In this document: in pieces, positions 6,924 through 14,370 of the stretch
How the letters are laid out: each line of letters opens with the position of its first letter
How positions within the stretch are numbered: position 1 is the first letter of the stretch
From: Candidatus Zhuqueibacterota bacterium
Lineage (GTDB): Bacteria > Electryoneota > RPQS01
Direction: 5' to 3'
Assembly: GCA_003818605.1 (NCBI GenBank)
Contig: RPQS01000039.1
Location: 1-35,315, forward strand
DNA: 35,315 nucleotides
Translations under genes and position numbers: made by a program
Notes under the pieces: model-generated
Databases searched by the model: none
Told to the model about the DNA's origin: nothing
The model's input: only the letters and a program-made list of their open reading frames with translations

Positions 6924-8489
6924 TTATTCGATGTCTTGCTTGGTCGGCCACCACTGATCTTCCGGCGTGCGGCGGCGATAGACGGGAACACGGCCGATCT
7001 CCCCTTCGGGAAGATAGTTTTGGCGGAGGTAGTCGGCCAGCTCGGGATAGGTGCGCAGCGAATAATTGAAAAACGTAAACGTGTAGTTGTCTATCTGTAC
7101 GAGATCAAAAACATATTTCGGCTCGCGGCGTTCCAGATCTTCGATGAACATCTGCTGCGCGCGGGGATGACCGAACGCCCGTCGGGCGCGCTCCTCGAAC
7201 GGAGAGAACGTGCCGGGAGAAAATCCCGTAATGTAATGGCAAAGAAAATCGCGAACGCCCGGCAAGCGATGCGCGTGATAATAGATTTGTGGACAATAGC
7301 CCCAAACGGCAATGGTTTCGTCCGGCTTCGTGTGTTCGCGAGCAAACGCCCCGACCGCCAATTCTTCCTGCTCTTTTCCCAGCGCGAAAAACGAAATGCC
7401 GCGCGGCGGCGCGTAGTCGTCCCAATATCTCCACGTGGGAAAGTGCAGCAGCGCAACGGCGCAGCCGATGAACAGAGCCGCTCCGAGAATCCATTTTTTT
7501 GCCAGACTGCTGCGTGCGAAAGCGAACCACGCAGGGATCCCCCATAACGCCAGAACCGAAAAAGTCTGAATCCAATAATGGCCGAAGAAACGCGAGCCGG
7601 AACACAGCGCAGCGAAGGAGGCAATTCCGAGTAGGAATAAGAACTGCGCGCGCGGCGTATGCCGTTCCTTCCAAAGTAAAACGACACCGCCTAACGCCAT
7701 AATCACGGGCACAAACACTTGCAGGCAAAAATCCGCTGAGTTCAAATAAAGCGCCTGCAGAAACCCGCTCCAGCCTGTATCAGCGGCATAGGTCATGGGA
7801 TATCGGATCCACGAATCCCATGCCCAACCCAGACCGCCTTTAGCTCCGTACCAGATTAGAATCGGCAGCCAGATAAACACAAATCCCGCGAAAGCGAGGA
7901 TGATTCCGCGAACGCGGTCGGTAAATCTGAACCAGATAGCGGCAGCCGTCGGCAAGGCGAATGCAAGAAAGCTTTGCCGAAAAATCGTCGCCAATCCAAG
8001 TAGTACACCCGCACCGATCAATGCATTCCGGTTGTTCGGCTTCGACCAAACCAGACAGAGAGCAGCCGCAATACAAACGATGCCGGGCGATTCCACATTG
8101 AGGGCAATGATCTCATGCGGAATATTAAAACTGTTCGCAACCATCCAGAACAGCATCGCCGCGGGAATAGCCGCTGAGCGATCCCAAAGGGCGATAGCCA
8201 GTTCCACCACCAGCATTCCGGCCGCGATCATCAGCAGAATATGAGCGGCATGAATAACCGTTAAAGACCTGCCGAAAATGAGAAAGAGCAATTTGAAAAA
8301 GAGGACAATACCCGGCGGTTTGGTGGTGCCGAGTAGATCCACTCCGGGCAGCCAGCCTTGATCGAGCGCATCCGCTGCTACCGCGTATTCCGCTTCATCA
8401 ATATTATAAACGACGTCTTCTAAAAAGCCGGCACGGGATACGATCATCCCGACAATAATAATCAGCCACGCCCAAGCGCGCCGATTCAT
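6924..8489 (-). CDS. membrane glycosyltransferase of the GT39/PMT-ArnT type (GT-C fold)
   Basis: A 521-residue polytopic inner-membrane protein. The first loop carries NIDEAEYAVAADAL with the Asp31-Glu32 pair that is catalytic in GT-C enzymes, followed by TTKPPG. Some ten hydrophobic helices run to about residue 365, and a soluble C-terminal domain follows. Such enzymes transfer a sugar from a polyprenyl-phosphate donor to lipid or protein on the periplasmic side; donor and acceptor cannot be told here. It starts 7 bases after the PdxJ-like gene and shares its transcript. A polyprenyl synthetase that could feed its donor lipid lies further along the window (25084). Confidence 0.85.
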   Translation of the reverse strand: MNRRAWAWLIIIVGMIVSRAGFLEDVVYNIDEAEYAVAADALDQGWLPGVDLLGTTKPPGIVLFFKLLFLIFGRSLTVIHAAHILLMIAAGMLVVELAIALWDRSAAIPAAMLFWMVANSFNIPHEIIALNVESPGIVCIAAALCLVWSKPNNRNALIGAGVLLGLATIFRQSFLAFALPTAAAIWFRFTDRVRGIILAFAGFVFIWLPILIWYGAKGGLGWAWDSWIRYPMTYAADTGWSGFLQALYLNSADFCLQVFVPVIMALGGVVLLWKERHTPRAQFLFLLGIASFAALCSGSRFFGHYWIQTFSVLALWGIPAWFAFARSSLAKKWILGAALFIGCAVALLHFPTWRYWDDYAPPRGISFFALGKEQEELAVGAFAREHTKPDETIAVWGYCPQIYYHAHRLPGVRDFLCHYITGFSPGTFSPFEERARRAFGHPRAQQMFIEDLERREPKYVFDLVQIDNYTFTFFNYSLRTYPELADYLRQNYLPEGEIGRVPVYRRRTPEDQWWPTKQDIE

Positions 8490-8496
8490 GCGCCGC

Positions 8497-9177
8497 TCAA
8501 CCTAAAAGACTGCGGTATTCGGACACCGCTTGCCCCCACCCTGATCGCAAGGCCATAGCCCAGAGGTCGGGAGTGGGATAGATTTCTTCGACGTTGGGAA
8601 TGCGCGACAAGGCTTGCGGCAAGTGCCGTCCGGTCGGGCCGAACAACGCCGTGCGGAGGCGAACATGCGATGCGGCCAGCGTCGCGGAGGTTAAGCGAGC
8701 AATTTCCTCCTGCGTTTCGGCCAGAGTGGATAGACCGAACACTCTTTCCGTTGAGAAGACCGCCCAGTGTGCGCGCAACCGCGAGATTTCCTTCAAAGGC
8801 GCGGCTTCCGGTTCGATCAACACGGCAATTTCCTGATCGGTGCCGCCCGTGCGCGCCATGAACGCGGCCACGCGGGCAAGATCTTCCACCGGACGGCCTC
8901 GTTCACCGGTAATAAAGATGCGATCGGGAGCGGAACCTAATCCGGAGATGCGATCCAAGTCTTCGATTTCGGTCTTCACGGCCAACACAGGCAATCCGGG
9001 CCGCCGGAAGAGATCGGGAGTATACGAGGCGGAGGTTACAAACGCTGAAACGGGCAGCATGATAATCTGCGCACCGCCGTGAACGGCTCCATAGGCGATA
9101 TCCAGCAGATCCAAATCGGGCACGGCACGAGCGATGTGAAGACCGGGTTCGAGATCCAAACCGATCCGGAGAATCAT
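8497..9177 (-). CDS. PdxJ-like protein lacking the catalytic residues (putative pseudoenzyme)
   Basis: A 226-residue protein that lines up from end to end with pyridoxine-5'-phosphate synthase. LRIGLDLEPGLHIAR matches the PdxJ start (LGVNIDHIATLRNAR in E. coli), PDLDLLDIAYGAVHGGAQII matches the next helix and strand, LTSATLAASHVRLRTALFGP matches the KAATFAASLGLKVNAGHGL region, and the last 40 residues match the NIGHAII-AVxxMK end. But the E. coli catalytic His45, Glu72 and His193 align to Leu, Leu and Phe, and the HLRED-RHI phosphate/substrate stretch is gone. It is probably a TIM barrel with a changed or lost activity. The frame is open further upstream, but an ATG at 9177 overlaps the coaD stop (ATGA) and has GGAGGG 5 bases upstream. 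The assignment rests on remembered alignment. Confidence 0.72.
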   Translation of the reverse strand: MILRIGLDLEPGLHIARAVPDLDLLDIAYGAVHGGAQIIMLPVSAFVTSASYTPDLFRRPGLPVLAVKTEIEDLDRISGLGSAPDRIFITGERGRPVEDLARVAAFMARTGGTDQEIAVLIEPEAAPLKEISRLRAHWAVFSTERVFGLSTLAETQEEIARLTSATLAASHVRLRTALFGPTGRHLPQALSRIPNVEEIYPTPDLWAMALRSGWGQAVSEYRSLLG

Positions 9178-9662
9178 GCTCCCTCCATGCGAAATTTTTC
9201 CGCCAAAGCCTTTGCGATGGGTGCAGGAACGAAACAATCCACTTTCCCGCCATGCCGCGCGACCTCGCGAACAATGGAACTGTTCAAATACGAATATCTT
9301 TCATGAGGAAGCAAGAAAACCGTTGCTACTTTTTCCGCCAATTTGCGGTTGGTCAGAGCCATTTGAAACTCATAATCGAAATCCGACACGGCGCGAACAC
9401 CGCGAATGATGGCCACGGCTCCGTGCTCCACGGCGAAATTCACGATTAAACCGCGGCACACGGCCACTTCCGTATTGGGAATCTCGCGAACGGCTTCCTC
9501 AACTTGCTTGCGGCGCTCTTCCAGCGTGAAAAAGGTTGTCTTTGCCGAATTGGCGGCAAGAGTCACTATCACCCGATCGAATAATTCGGAGGCGCGGCGG
9601 ATAACATCTAAATGGCCGAACGTGATCGGATCGAAGGTTCCGGGGTAGATCGCGGTTTTCAT
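9174..9662 (-). CDS. coaD: phosphopantetheine adenylyltransferase
   Basis: Transfers AMP from ATP to 4'-phosphopantetheine, the penultimate step of coenzyme A synthesis. The 162-residue length is typical. Signatures are YPGTFDPITFGH with the nucleotidyltransferase T-x-G-H motif at 14-17, IIRGVRAVSDFDYE (86-98), and LNSSIVRE (126-133), the second ATP-binding motif. The start ATG overlaps the stop of the ATPase gene (ATGA), and the stop overlaps the start of the PdxJ-like gene, so translation is coupled on both sides. Housekeeping CoaD inside a signalling operon is unusual. Confidence 0.97.
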   Translation of the reverse strand: MKTAIYPGTFDPITFGHLDVIRRASELFDRVIVTLAANSAKTTFFTLEERRKQVEEAVREIPNTEVAVCRGLIVNFAVEHGAVAIIRGVRAVSDFDYEFQMALTNRKLAEKVATVFLLPHERYSYLNSSIVREVARHGGKVDCFVPAPIAKALAEKFRMEGA

Positions 9663-10087
9663 GAGGCAAGCGGCAGTTTTTTAATCATGATAATCTGCAT
9701 GCCGTCGGGCAGTCGTCGAATCTCCACATGATCCATCAAGGCACGGATTAAATGAAGACCCCGCCCGTGATCCTTCAACAGATTTTCGGGCAGCGTGGGA
9801 TCCGGGATCTCCTGCGAATAAAAACCGGGGCCATGATCCCTGACGGAAATCTGCATGTGGTCGGCATAACGCTCGATGCAAATTTCGACGGGAATTTCCG
9901 CCCGTTCGCCGTGAGCATGAACGATGGCGTTGCCTGCCGCTTCCGTAACGCATATTCCCAGATCCGAGCGCACTTCCTCGGCAAAGCCCATCTCGCGCGC
10001 CATGCGCTCCACGACTTGATCTATCTGCTCAAGCTGATCCAATGAAGACGGTAAACAAAGGGTTTCCACGGCTTGCGGTTCAGACAT
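9659..10087 (-). CDS. RsbW/SpoIIAB-like serine kinase (anti-sigma-type ATPase)
   Basis: A single GHKL ATPase domain of 142 residues. The N box is EAAGNAIVHAH (Glu49, Asn53), the G1 box DHGPGF (84-89) and the G2 box DHGRGLHLI (106-114). Proteins of this type phosphorylate a STAS antagonist and hold a sigma factor or another target. The matching STAS protein and PP2C phosphatase are encoded directly upstream, so a three-part partner switch is likely. No sigma factor gene is in the window. It overlaps the SpoIIE gene by 8 bases and coaD by 4. Confidence 0.9.
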   Translation of the reverse strand: MSEPQAVETLCLPSSLDQLEQIDQVVERMAREMGFAEEVRSDLGICVTEAAGNAIVHAHGERAEIPVEICIERYADHMQISVRDHGPGFYSQEIPDPTLPENLLKDHGRGLHLIRALMDHVEIRRLPDGMQIIMIKKLPLAS

Positions 10088-11603
10088 ATTTGATTACCGA
10101 AATGGTCAAATCATCCTGTACGGAATCCACCATCTGAAATTGGTGGACGGAATCACTAATGCGGCGAACCATCTCTCCTGCGGGCAAATCGCGCAGTTCG
10201 CGGACTAAAGACGTGAGTCTGTCTATCCCGAATTCGCTGCCCGCACTGTCATAGGCTTCGGTCACACCATCCGTATAAAAAACCAGAATATCGCCGGGTT
10301 CAAGCCGGATCGCCGTTTCCTCATAGTCCACGTTGGGAAACGCTCCCAGTAGCAGACCGCCAACCTGCAGCCATTCGATACTGCCGTCCCGGCGCATGCG
10401 AAACGGCGGGTTATGTCCGGCATTCGCATAGCTGAACATGTGATTCTGCCGGTCCAGTACTCCATATACGGCGGTGACGAAGCTCTCCGGCAAGTTCGTC
10501 TCGTAGAGATAATCGTTGACTTTGGAAAGGATGGCGCGAACCGTAAAATTGTTGCGCGATTCGATGCGCAAACAAGCCCGGAAATTCGCCATCAAGAGAG
10601 CCGCTCCCACCCCATGCCCCGTGACATCGCCGACCGCCACTCCCATGTCGGTTTGCGTGATGGGGATGAAGTCGAAATAGTCTCCGCCGACTTCACTGGA
10701 TGGGAAATTCGTGCCCGCCAAATCATACGGTGCAAAATCGGGTGTTTTTGTAGGCAAGAAGGAGGCTTGGATTTTCCGAGCGAGCGAAATTTCTTCCTGC
10801 ATGCGGCGCGAGTGCAGGCGAATCCGGTCGGCGCGCGCGCGCTCCAGAGCCACTCCCGCATGGTTGGAAAAAGTCGTGAGGCTGCGCAAGTCCCGTTCAC
10901 TGAAAGCGTCCATCCTGTCCGCTTCCAGATTCAGCGCACCGATGACTTCACCCCGCAGCAGAATCGGCACGGCCAATTCCGAAAGAGTGCCTTCTCTGGC
11001 CGCAATATAACGCCGATCCTTGCGAACATCCGGGTCATAAATGGGCTGCCCGGTCTGAATGACCGTGCCTACGATCCCATGGCCGATTTTCACGCCTTCC
11101 TGAAATTTCTGGTGAAGCTTCTGCCGTTCGGATTTCTCGTACCCCACGAGCATGTCTATTTCCAGCTGTCCCATCTCGCGGTTGTAGACGAAAATACCGG
11201 CCGCGTCAAAATTCACGACCTGCCTAAGGGAATCGAGAATGGTGTGCAGAACATCCTCAATCGCGGATGAGCTGGAGAGCTTCATACTGATTTCCATCAG
11301 CGTCTGATTCTCCTGACGCTCACGCTCGACTTCGCGAAAGAGTTCCAGCACGGCTTCGCCGCGAACCGCCTCGCGCCAGACCGTTAAAAAACGGTCCGCA
11401 AGGTCTGTATCGGTCCGGCCGTCACGCAGCGACTGAACCAAGCGACCACTCAGATCCGCCAGCTCATGAAGGCGTTCGCCCAATAACTCCAATCGGTCGC
11501 CAAAGGACGCCCGCGAAGCCGAAGACGGGGATTCCGCATGCAGAAGATCGTGAATCAGCGATGTCTCCGTAGAATTACTTGAAGCTGGCAACAGCGGCGT
11601 CAA
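10080..11603 (-). CDS. GAF-domain SpoIIE/RsbU-type PP2C serine phosphatase
   Basis: A cytoplasmic signalling phosphatase of up to 507 residues with no membrane segment. A helical N-terminal region (30-105) leads into a GAF sensor domain (about 110-255) and then a PPM/SpoIIE domain (about 290-505). The metal-binding Asp residues sit in GGDYFDF (Asp308) and GDVTGHG (Asp326), with FYTDGVTEA and QDDLTI further on. It is expected to dephosphorylate the adjacent STAS protein in response to a small ligand or redox cue sensed by GAF (inference). The start is uncertain: the TTG at 11603 lies 29 bases inside the STAS gene without a clear ribosome-binding site, while a CTG at 11558, just after the STAS stop, has GGAG 6 bases upstream. 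Confidence 0.92.
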   Translation of the reverse strand: MTPLLPASSNSTETSLIHDLLHAESPSSASRASFGDRLELLGERLHELADLSGRLVQSLRDGRTDTDLADRFLTVWREAVRGEAVLELFREVERERQENQTLMEISMKLSSSSAIEDVLHTILDSLRQVVNFDAAGIFVYNREMGQLEIDMLVGYEKSERQKLHQKFQEGVKIGHGIVGTVIQTGQPIYDPDVRKDRRYIAAREGTLSELAVPILLRGEVIGALNLEADRMDAFSERDLRSLTTFSNHAGVALERARADRIRLHSRRMQEEISLARKIQASFLPTKTPDFAPYDLAGTNFPSSEVGGDYFDFIPITQTDMGVAVGDVTGHGVGAALLMANFRACLRIESRNNFTVRAILSKVNDYLYETNLPESFVTAVYGVLDRQNHMFSYANAGHNPPFRMRRDGSIEWLQVGGLLLGAFPNVDYEETAIRLEPGDILVFYTDGVTEAYDSAGSEFGIDRLTSLVRELRDLPAGEMVRRISDSVHQFQMVDSVQDDLTISVIKYV

Positions 11604-11913
11604 CCGTGGAATGAGTTTCGAATACTGAATTGAGTTTGGTAATCACCAAGAGCGACGTGATCTTGTCGGTGGCGCGGGCCAGTTTGAGTTCGCCTCCGGA
11701 ATTGCGGGTGGTCGTCAAAGCGGAAATCAACAATCCCAAGCCGGAACTGTTCATCCATTCCACTTCACCCAAGTCCAGAATGAGTTTGTGTTGTCCGGCC
11801 ACAACCGCTTTTTTCAACTCATCGTGGAATTCCGCGGACTCCGGCCCGCCCATGATCTTGCCCTTTAATGCGAATACCACAATCCCGTCTTTTAAACCTG
11901 TCGAGTACTTCAT
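11575..11913 (-). CDS. STAS-domain anti-sigma factor antagonist (SpoIIAA/RsbV-like)
   Basis: A 112-residue single STAS domain. The phosphorylation site is Ser56 in VEWMNSSGLGLL, the equivalent of B. subtilis RsbV Ser56. It should cycle between phosphorylated (by the RsbW-like ATPase) and free forms (by the GAF-SpoIIE phosphatase), both encoded just downstream. The start is well set by GGGAGGAG upstream of the ATG. It follows the XRE gene after a 74-base gap in which I see no clear terminator or promoter. Confidence 0.94.
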   Translation of the reverse strand: MKYSTGLKDGIVVFALKGKIMGGPESAEFHDELKKAVVAGQHKLILDLGEVEWMNSSGLGLLISALTTTRNSGGELKLARATDKITSLLVITKLNSVFETHSTVDAAVASFK

Positions 11914-11987
11914 CGGTCTCTTCTCCTCCCGAATGAGTTTTTTGACCTATTGAAATCGTTTACAGTGCACCTATTCCGCGCGTTCGT

Positions 11988-12404
11988 TCACCGGGCAATT
12001 CGATTCTTGCGAAAATCGAGAAGCGCTTCGATGAAGAACTTTTTCGAGGGACGGTACCGTGAATCCACGCGGATGTTTTTAAGCACGCTCAATTCATCCG
12101 GCGCCGGATTCATCAGCAGCATTTGTTCGTGATCCGCCAACAGTTCCGCCAGCCCTTCATAAACCGGGCCTTGCGCCTCATCCACGGTTACTAAACCGCT
12201 GATTTCGTGCCCCAGCACGAGGTCTTCCACGGCAATCTCCAATCCTCCCGCCACCTTGTCAAGAAATTCAAAAGTGGGAGACGACTTTCCGTTTTCCACC
12301 AGAGACAGATAGGACCGATTAACGTTTATCCGATCCGCCAAAGTCTCCTGCGAGTGCCCAGCTTTCTTGCGGGCTTGCCGAATACGGTCACCGATCTTTG
12401 ACAT
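11988..12404 (-). CDS. XRE-family transcriptional regulator
   Basis: A 138-residue DNA-binding protein. An N-terminal Cro/C1-type helix-turn-helix (about residues 6-60, with SQETLADRINVNRSYLSLVENGKSSPTFEFLDKVA split as SQETLADRINVNR and SYLSLVENG) is followed by a roughly 75-residue helical C-terminal part with no recognised domain (GLAELLADHEQMLLMNP, then a basic end). It leads the twelve-gene run, directly behind a consensus promoter that contains a dyad, so it probably regulates its own operon (inference). The ATG has no obvious ribosome-binding site and the predicted leader is only about 25 bases. Confidence 0.9.
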   Translation of the reverse strand: MSKIGDRIRQARKKAGHSQETLADRINVNRSYLSLVENGKSSPTFEFLDKVAGGLEIAVEDLVLGHEISGLVTVDEAQGPVYEGLAELLADHEQMLLMNPAPDELSVLKNIRVDSRYRPSKKFFIEALLDFRKNRIAR

Positions 12405-12435
12405 ATGTGGAGTGGGTTAAGTTGAAGTTGTAATC

Positions 12436-12464
12436 AATATACAGAATTCCGGCGGAATTGTCAA
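12436..12464 (-). promoter_or_regulatory. consensus sigma-70 promoter of the XRE-to-fbp operon
   Basis: On the minus strand a perfect TTGACA (12464-12459) is followed by exactly 17 bases and TATATT (12441-12436). Transcription would start near 12429, about 25 bases before the XRE start codon. It is the strongest promoter-like sequence I found in the window and the only clear one in the 10-kb minus-strand run. Confidence 0.8.
12445..12459. promoter_or_regulatory. dyad operator inside the XRE promoter spacer
   Basis: AATTCC-GGC-GGAATT is a perfect 6-bp inverted repeat with a 3-base centre, placed exactly between the -35 and -10 boxes. A repressor bound here would exclude RNA polymerase. The adjacent XRE protein is the obvious candidate (inference). 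Confidence 0.55.
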
Positions 12465-12506
12465 CTATCTTCGACGTTTTGGGGAAATGTTTGTTCCCTA
12501 TAGAAC

Positions 12507-14216
12507 TCAGAAACCTTTAGCAAATCCGTTCACTCGGCTGTCTGACGCGCCCCACCAACCGGAACGGGCGGTGTCGGCCATAATTGCCGTAGCCGCCGCC
12601 CAACGATTCTGCTGACGGATTGTATGCCCTTTGGCTCGCAATGCAGAAAGAACATCAAAAGGATATTCCGGTTCCATATAGAGAACATCCGGCATCCATT
12701 GCTGATGAATACGCGGAAAGTCCATCGCTTCCTGACTGGTCATGCCAAAGTCGAGCATGTTGATCAGAGCCAGAACAACGCTGGTAATAATCCGCGGCCC
12801 GCCCATGCTTCCCGCAATAATGAACGGTTTTCCATCCCGCAGTAAAATTGTCGGCGACATGGAGGATAGCGGCCGCTTGCCCGGCTGAATTTCATTGGCC
12901 TCATTGCCCACTAAACCGAAGTAATTCGGTTTTCCCGGCCAGGTCACAAAATCATCCATCTCATTATTCAAGAGAAATCCTAATCCGGGAACGATCACGC
13001 CGCTGCCGAACGGAGTATTAACCGTCGCAGTCAGCGAAACGGCATTGCCGAACGAATCTACCACACATAAATGCGTCGTATGTTTCAGCGGCGGCAGGGA
13101 ATCTGCTTCCAGAGAATAAGCCCAGGGATTGCCCGCGCCGGGTAATGGTTCATGCGTAAGCCGGTTGATTCTTGATCTTTGCGCATCCGCATAGTCTTTG
13201 CTGATTAAACCCGCAGCCGGCACTTTCACAAAAACCGGATCGCCCAATAATGCCGCGCGATCCGCAAAGGCAATCTGCATGGCCTCGGCAATGATATGCA
13301 CAACTTCCGATGAACCCGCTCCCCAGTATTTCAAATCGAACGGTTCGAGTAAATTGAGAATCTGTATCAAATGCACTCCGCCCGAACTGGGAGGCGGCAT
13401 GGATAGCACCTGATAACCTTTATAGTCGCCGCGAACGGGCTCCCGCGTTAAAGGCTGATAACCGGCAAAATCTTTTTTACTGAGTATTCCGCCGTTTGCC
13501 TTCATGTGCTCTTCGACTATTCGTGGTACATCCCCCGTATAAAATGCTTCAATCCCGCCGGTCTGGACGCGCCGCAGCGTGTTCGCTAAATCAGTCTGAA
13601 CCAAACGATCTTGAAAACGCAGCGGCACTCCATTCCGGAAGAAAACAGCTTTGGTTCCGGGGAATCTGCCGAGTAGATCGGCATTTGAATTCAAAGACCG
13701 CGCGTAACGGCGATTGACAATAAATCCCGTGTCGGCCAGAGCAACCGCTCCGTTGAATGCCGCCGCAAAAGGCAGCCGGCCATAGGTCCGCACAGCCAGA
13801 TCAAGGGCGGCAAGCTCCCCGGGTGTGGCCGCCGCCAAGACACCTTCCGTGGAAAGTGTGGAAGCCTGCGTCGTATCGCGCGGCACATACATTTTGCGCG
13901 TGGCAAGCGCGGGAGCCGTTTCCCGGCCGTCAATGCAAACGGATGTTCCGTCCGCCATGCGAATTAAAATGAAACAACCGCCGCCGATGCCGCTGGAATA
14001 ACCTTCCGTCACTCCCAAGGCTAAAGCCACGGCCGCAGCGGCATCCACCGCATTTCCGCCCTGCCGCAGGATATCCAGACCGACCTCCGTAGCCAAGGAA
14101 TCCGCACTGGAAACCATTACATGCGGAGCCCATGCAGGTTGGGGCGAGGCAGCGTGCGAAAGCGGCCCTGCAAATAGAAAAATAATAACCAACAAGAAGA
14201 CGGAAAGGAATTTCAT
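12507..14216 (-). CDS. ggt: gamma-glutamyltranspeptidase, exported
   Basis: An N-terminal nucleophile hydrolase that cleaves glutathione and other gamma-glutamyl compounds in the periplasm. I place the start at the ATG at 14216, because it gives a proper signal peptide (MKFLSVFLLVIIFLFAGPL, cleavage near HAA) and a 569-residue protein of normal size. The frame is open back to 14312, but that extension looks unlikely. Substrate Arg99 (DGRETAP) is present. Self-cleavage would occur before Thr381 in KHTTHLCVVD, giving large and small subunits, and the small subunit carries the GG pair (GSMGGPRII) of the oxyanion site. It is a single gene between the M14 terminator and the XRE promoter, and has no strong terminator of its own. 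Confidence 0.93.
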   Translation of the reverse strand: MKFLSVFLLVIIFLFAGPLSHAASPQPAWAPHVMVSSADSLATEVGLDILRQGGNAVDAAAAVALALGVTEGYSSGIGGGCFILIRMADGTSVCIDGRETAPALATRKMYVPRDTTQASTLSTEGVLAAATPGELAALDLAVRTYGRLPFAAAFNGAVALADTGFIVNRRYARSLNSNADLLGRFPGTKAVFFRNGVPLRFQDRLVQTDLANTLRRVQTGGIEAFYTGDVPRIVEEHMKANGGILSKKDFAGYQPLTREPVRGDYKGYQVLSMPPPSSGGVHLIQILNLLEPFDLKYWGAGSSEVVHIIAEAMQIAFADRAALLGDPVFVKVPAAGLISKDYADAQRSRINRLTHEPLPGAGNPWAYSLEADSLPPLKHTTHLCVVDSFGNAVSLTATVNTPFGSGVIVPGLGFLLNNEMDDFVTWPGKPNYFGLVGNEANEIQPGKRPLSSMSPTILLRDGKPFIIAGSMGGPRIITSVVLALINMLDFGMTSQEAMDFPRIHQQWMPDVLYMEPEYPFDVLSALRAKGHTIRQQNRWAAATAIMADTARSGWWGASDSRVNGFAKGF

Positions 14217-14258
14217 GGGAATTTCTGGTTGAATCAACAGGGGAAAATGCGGGCCTTC

Positions 14259-14287
14259 AAGATAGTAAATCCACAGGTAACTCGCAA
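14259..14287 (-). promoter_or_regulatory. weak promoter candidate for ggt
   Basis: On the minus strand TTGCGA (14287-14282), 17 bases, then TATCTT (14264-14259), about 40 bases before the ggt start. Each box matches the consensus at 4 of 6 positions. Confidence 0.3.
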
Positions 14288-14295
14288 AGAGGTGT

Positions 14296-14325
14296 AAAAA
14301 AGGAAGGGGCACTTGCGTGTCCCTT
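14296..14325 (-). terminator. intrinsic terminator after the M14 carboxypeptidase gene
   Basis: On the minus strand AAGGGACAC and GTGCCCCTT pair around a GCAA loop (8 of 9 pairs), followed by CC and six T residues (14301-14296). It separates the protease genes from ggt. Confidence 0.75.
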
Positions 14326-14345
14326 CACAATAGCATGAAAACCAA

Positions 14346-14370
14346 GAGATCAGCGCTTATCGCTGATCTC
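14346..14370. other. perfect hairpin around the M14 stop codon
   Basis: GAGATCAGCG / CGCTGATCTC is a perfect 10-bp stem with a 5-base loop. The TAA stop of the carboxypeptidase gene (14357-14359) lies in the loop. It is followed on the minus strand by only a short T-rich run, so it may assist the main terminator 20 bases downstream or protect the mRNA end. Confidence 0.55.

Noticed and set aside
6408-7547. A long plus-strand open frame across the HD and glycosyltransferase genes.
   Set aside because: It is antisense to two well-supported genes, has no motif, and its length follows from their codon bias.
12465-12506. A terminator after ggt.
   Set aside because: Only a short GGGAA/TTCCC stem without a U tract is present.
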